Positions 55,630 through 56,968 of a DNA stretch of 56,968 nucleotides are shown in pieces. The position numbers and the translations under genes were made by a program. The notes under the pieces were generated by a model. The model saw only the letters and a program-made list of their open reading frames with translations. It was not told the origin of the DNA and made no database searches. The stretch's first letter is position 1, and each line of letters opens with the position of its first letter. Source of the DNA: Adiantum capillus-veneris (Eukaryota; Streptophyta; Polypodiopsida; Polypodiales; Pteridaceae); assembly GCA_014529385.2 (NCBI GenBank), contig JABFUD020000235.1, positions 1-56,968 of the forward strand, read 5' to 3'.

Positions 55630-56968
55630 TCAGTCCACAAAGGGGAGTAAGCCCAAAGCTTTGCGGAAAGCTTCAAGATTCTCACGAGACAATGCCTTTG
55701 TGAAAAGATCTGCAAGATTGTCCTGTGTTGGCACATAAGCCAAGCTGATCTCTCCTGCTGAGAGCCTCTCCCTGACATAGTGGTTATGCACCTCAATGTG
55801 CTTTGTGCGAGCATGAAAAACTGGGTTCCTCGCAACTGCCAATGCGCTCTGACTATCAGTGTAGATAGTGTTGGCAGTGTCCTGTCCAACACCCAAATCG
55901 GCCATAAGGCGTCTGAGCCATACACACTCAACCGTAGCTGTGAAGACTGCCCTGTACTCAGCCTCACAACTCGAAATGGCCACAGTAGGTTGCTTCTTGC
56001 TCAACCATGATATACATGAACTGCCAAGCACGAAACAAAAACCACTTGTGGACACTCACGTGTCAAAACAACCAGCCCAATCTGAGTCTGAAAAAGCATG
56101 TAAGTCTGGCGGCAATGATCCCCCCTTTGGATAAAAAAAGCCAAGATGTAAAGTGCCACTAAGGTAGCAGAAAATCCTTTTGACAGCCTGCCAATGCTTA
56201 GACCCTGGGCTATGCATAAATCTGCTGACCTATGAGACTGCAAACTGAATATTCGGCCTCATGTTGCATACATAAATGAGGTAGCCAAGAGTAGTTTGGT
56301 AAAGAGTGAAATCAGCAGGATTGCCAGCATCATGTAGACTCAACTTCAAACATGTTTCCATGGGAGTGGAAATAGGTTTTCAATCCTCAACTCCAAACTT
56401 ACATAGCAATGTCTCCATGTAACTTTTCTGACACAAGGAAAAACCACCATCACACTGCTTAAACTGTATACCCAGTAATGATGCAACAGCCCCAAATCTT
56501 TCATCTTGAAAGTAGCATTCAAATCAGCCTTAAATTCAGCAATATGTCTCTAATTTGTTCCAGTGATCAGCAAATCATCAACATAAAGAACCACAATGAG
56601 AAGTACATCACCCTCACGCTTTACATACAATGTGCTTTCTGTTGGACTATTACGAAAGCCTCGTTTAACCAAATGAGTGTCAACTTTCTCATACCAAGCA
56701 CGAGGAGATTGCTTCAACCCATACAAAGCCTTCTTACATCTTCACACTTTGTCCTCTTGTCCTTTATGACAAAACCGTGAGGCTGCGTTACATAAACTTC
56801 CTCAAATATTCACCATTCAAGAAAGCAGTAACAATGTCTGATTGATGTACATCCCAACCAAAATGAGCTGCCAATGCACATAGAAAACGTACAGTAGTCA
56901 TACGACAAGTGGGAGAAAAAGTCTCTTCATAATCTATGTCTTTTTGATTATGCATGAACTTTGCAACA
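55630..56968 (-). pseudogene. pol: Copia-2 RT and RNase H, cut by window end
   Basis: Ty1-copia pol on the minus strand. From the window end: DYEETFSPT, WDVHQSDIVTAFLNGE, KALYGLKQSPRAWYEK, then the intact catalytic YVDDLLITG (about 56564-56590). RNase H is open at 55630-56055, with VSTSGFCF, SSCEAEYRA, YTDSQSAL and KHIEVHNHYV...DNLADLFTKAL. Frameshifts occur near 56795 and 56500, and stops such as the one after the QFAVS segment. It is better preserved than Copia-1, whose corresponding motifs read SCEAKYRA and IEVYYHYV. It lies outside the mirrored region. Confidence 0.88.
56173..56210 (-). repeat. Copia-2 member of the 38-bp segment
   Basis: Same RT-end sequence as 21257-21294, in its full native context here (RFMHSPGSKHWQAVKRI). 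It shows that the scrap at 18733 is copia-derived. Confidence 0.9.

Overview
This is nuclear DNA of a land plant with a large, repeat-rich genome. The evidence is the TE complement: a CACTA (En/Spm) element with plant-type TNP2/DUF4216 and Ptta modules, Ty1-copia elements with short TG...CA LTRs, Ty3-gypsy gag/protease/RT fragments, and primer-binding sites resembling initiator-Met and Asp tRNA 3' ends. I find no host gene, rRNA, tRNA or CRISPR array. The species cannot be told.

The dominant feature is one enormous palindrome. Bases 1-27127 are repeated as reverse complement in 27250-54303, around a 122-bp single-copy spacer (27128-27249). Paired positions sum to about 54302 at the outer ends and 54377 at the centre. 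The arms differ mainly by homopolymer and simple-repeat length changes, plus one clearly scrambled patch (4572-4831 versus 49529-49738). The left arm runs off the window start, so the true arm is at least 27.1 kb. It is either a very young or gene-converted inverted duplication, or a fold-back chimera in a long-read assembly. The error spectrum and the scrambled patch make the artefact a serious possibility. Every feature inside an arm is therefore listed twice, but may be one locus.

Layout outside-in (left / right coordinates): (1) Gypsy-1, decayed gag-protease-RT with PBS and LTR region (1-4.5 kb / 49.7-55.3 kb). On the right its RT is interrupted by the 3' end of a copia element (Copia-2, 55329-window end). 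(2) An LTR element with 0.92-kb LTR, Asp-tRNA-like PBS, unusual gag and no recognisable RT (4837-13082 / 41278-49523). Its 3' LTR is cut by (3) a CACTA element beginning CACTACAACAAG (13083 / 41277), with Ptta-like and TNP2/DUF4216 genes, the TNP2 catalytic core missing. (4) A compound CT/GT/AT microsatellite followed by a second copy of part of the Ptta gene (17.2-18.7 kb / 35.6-37.2 kb). (5) A 38-bp copia scrap, then Gypsy-2 gag/leader/LTR remnant (18.7-21.2 kb / 33.1-35.6 kb). (6) Copia-1 RNase H plus 3' LTR (21.2-22.1 kb / 32.2-33.1 kb). (7) Putative LTR sequence (22.5-24.8 kb / 29.6-31.9 kb). (8) A copia-type solo LTR with TCTCT target-site duplication (24816-25605 / 28768-29555), and (9) a gypsy RT remnant next to the centre.

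Nothing looks capable of transposing alone. Most in-frame stops in the coding remnants are one C-to-T step from a sense codon, as expected for methylated, silenced copies. The points most worth following are the palindrome, the divergent gag of the Asp-primed element, the heat-shock-element-like cluster in the solo LTR, and the 38-bp templated scrap.
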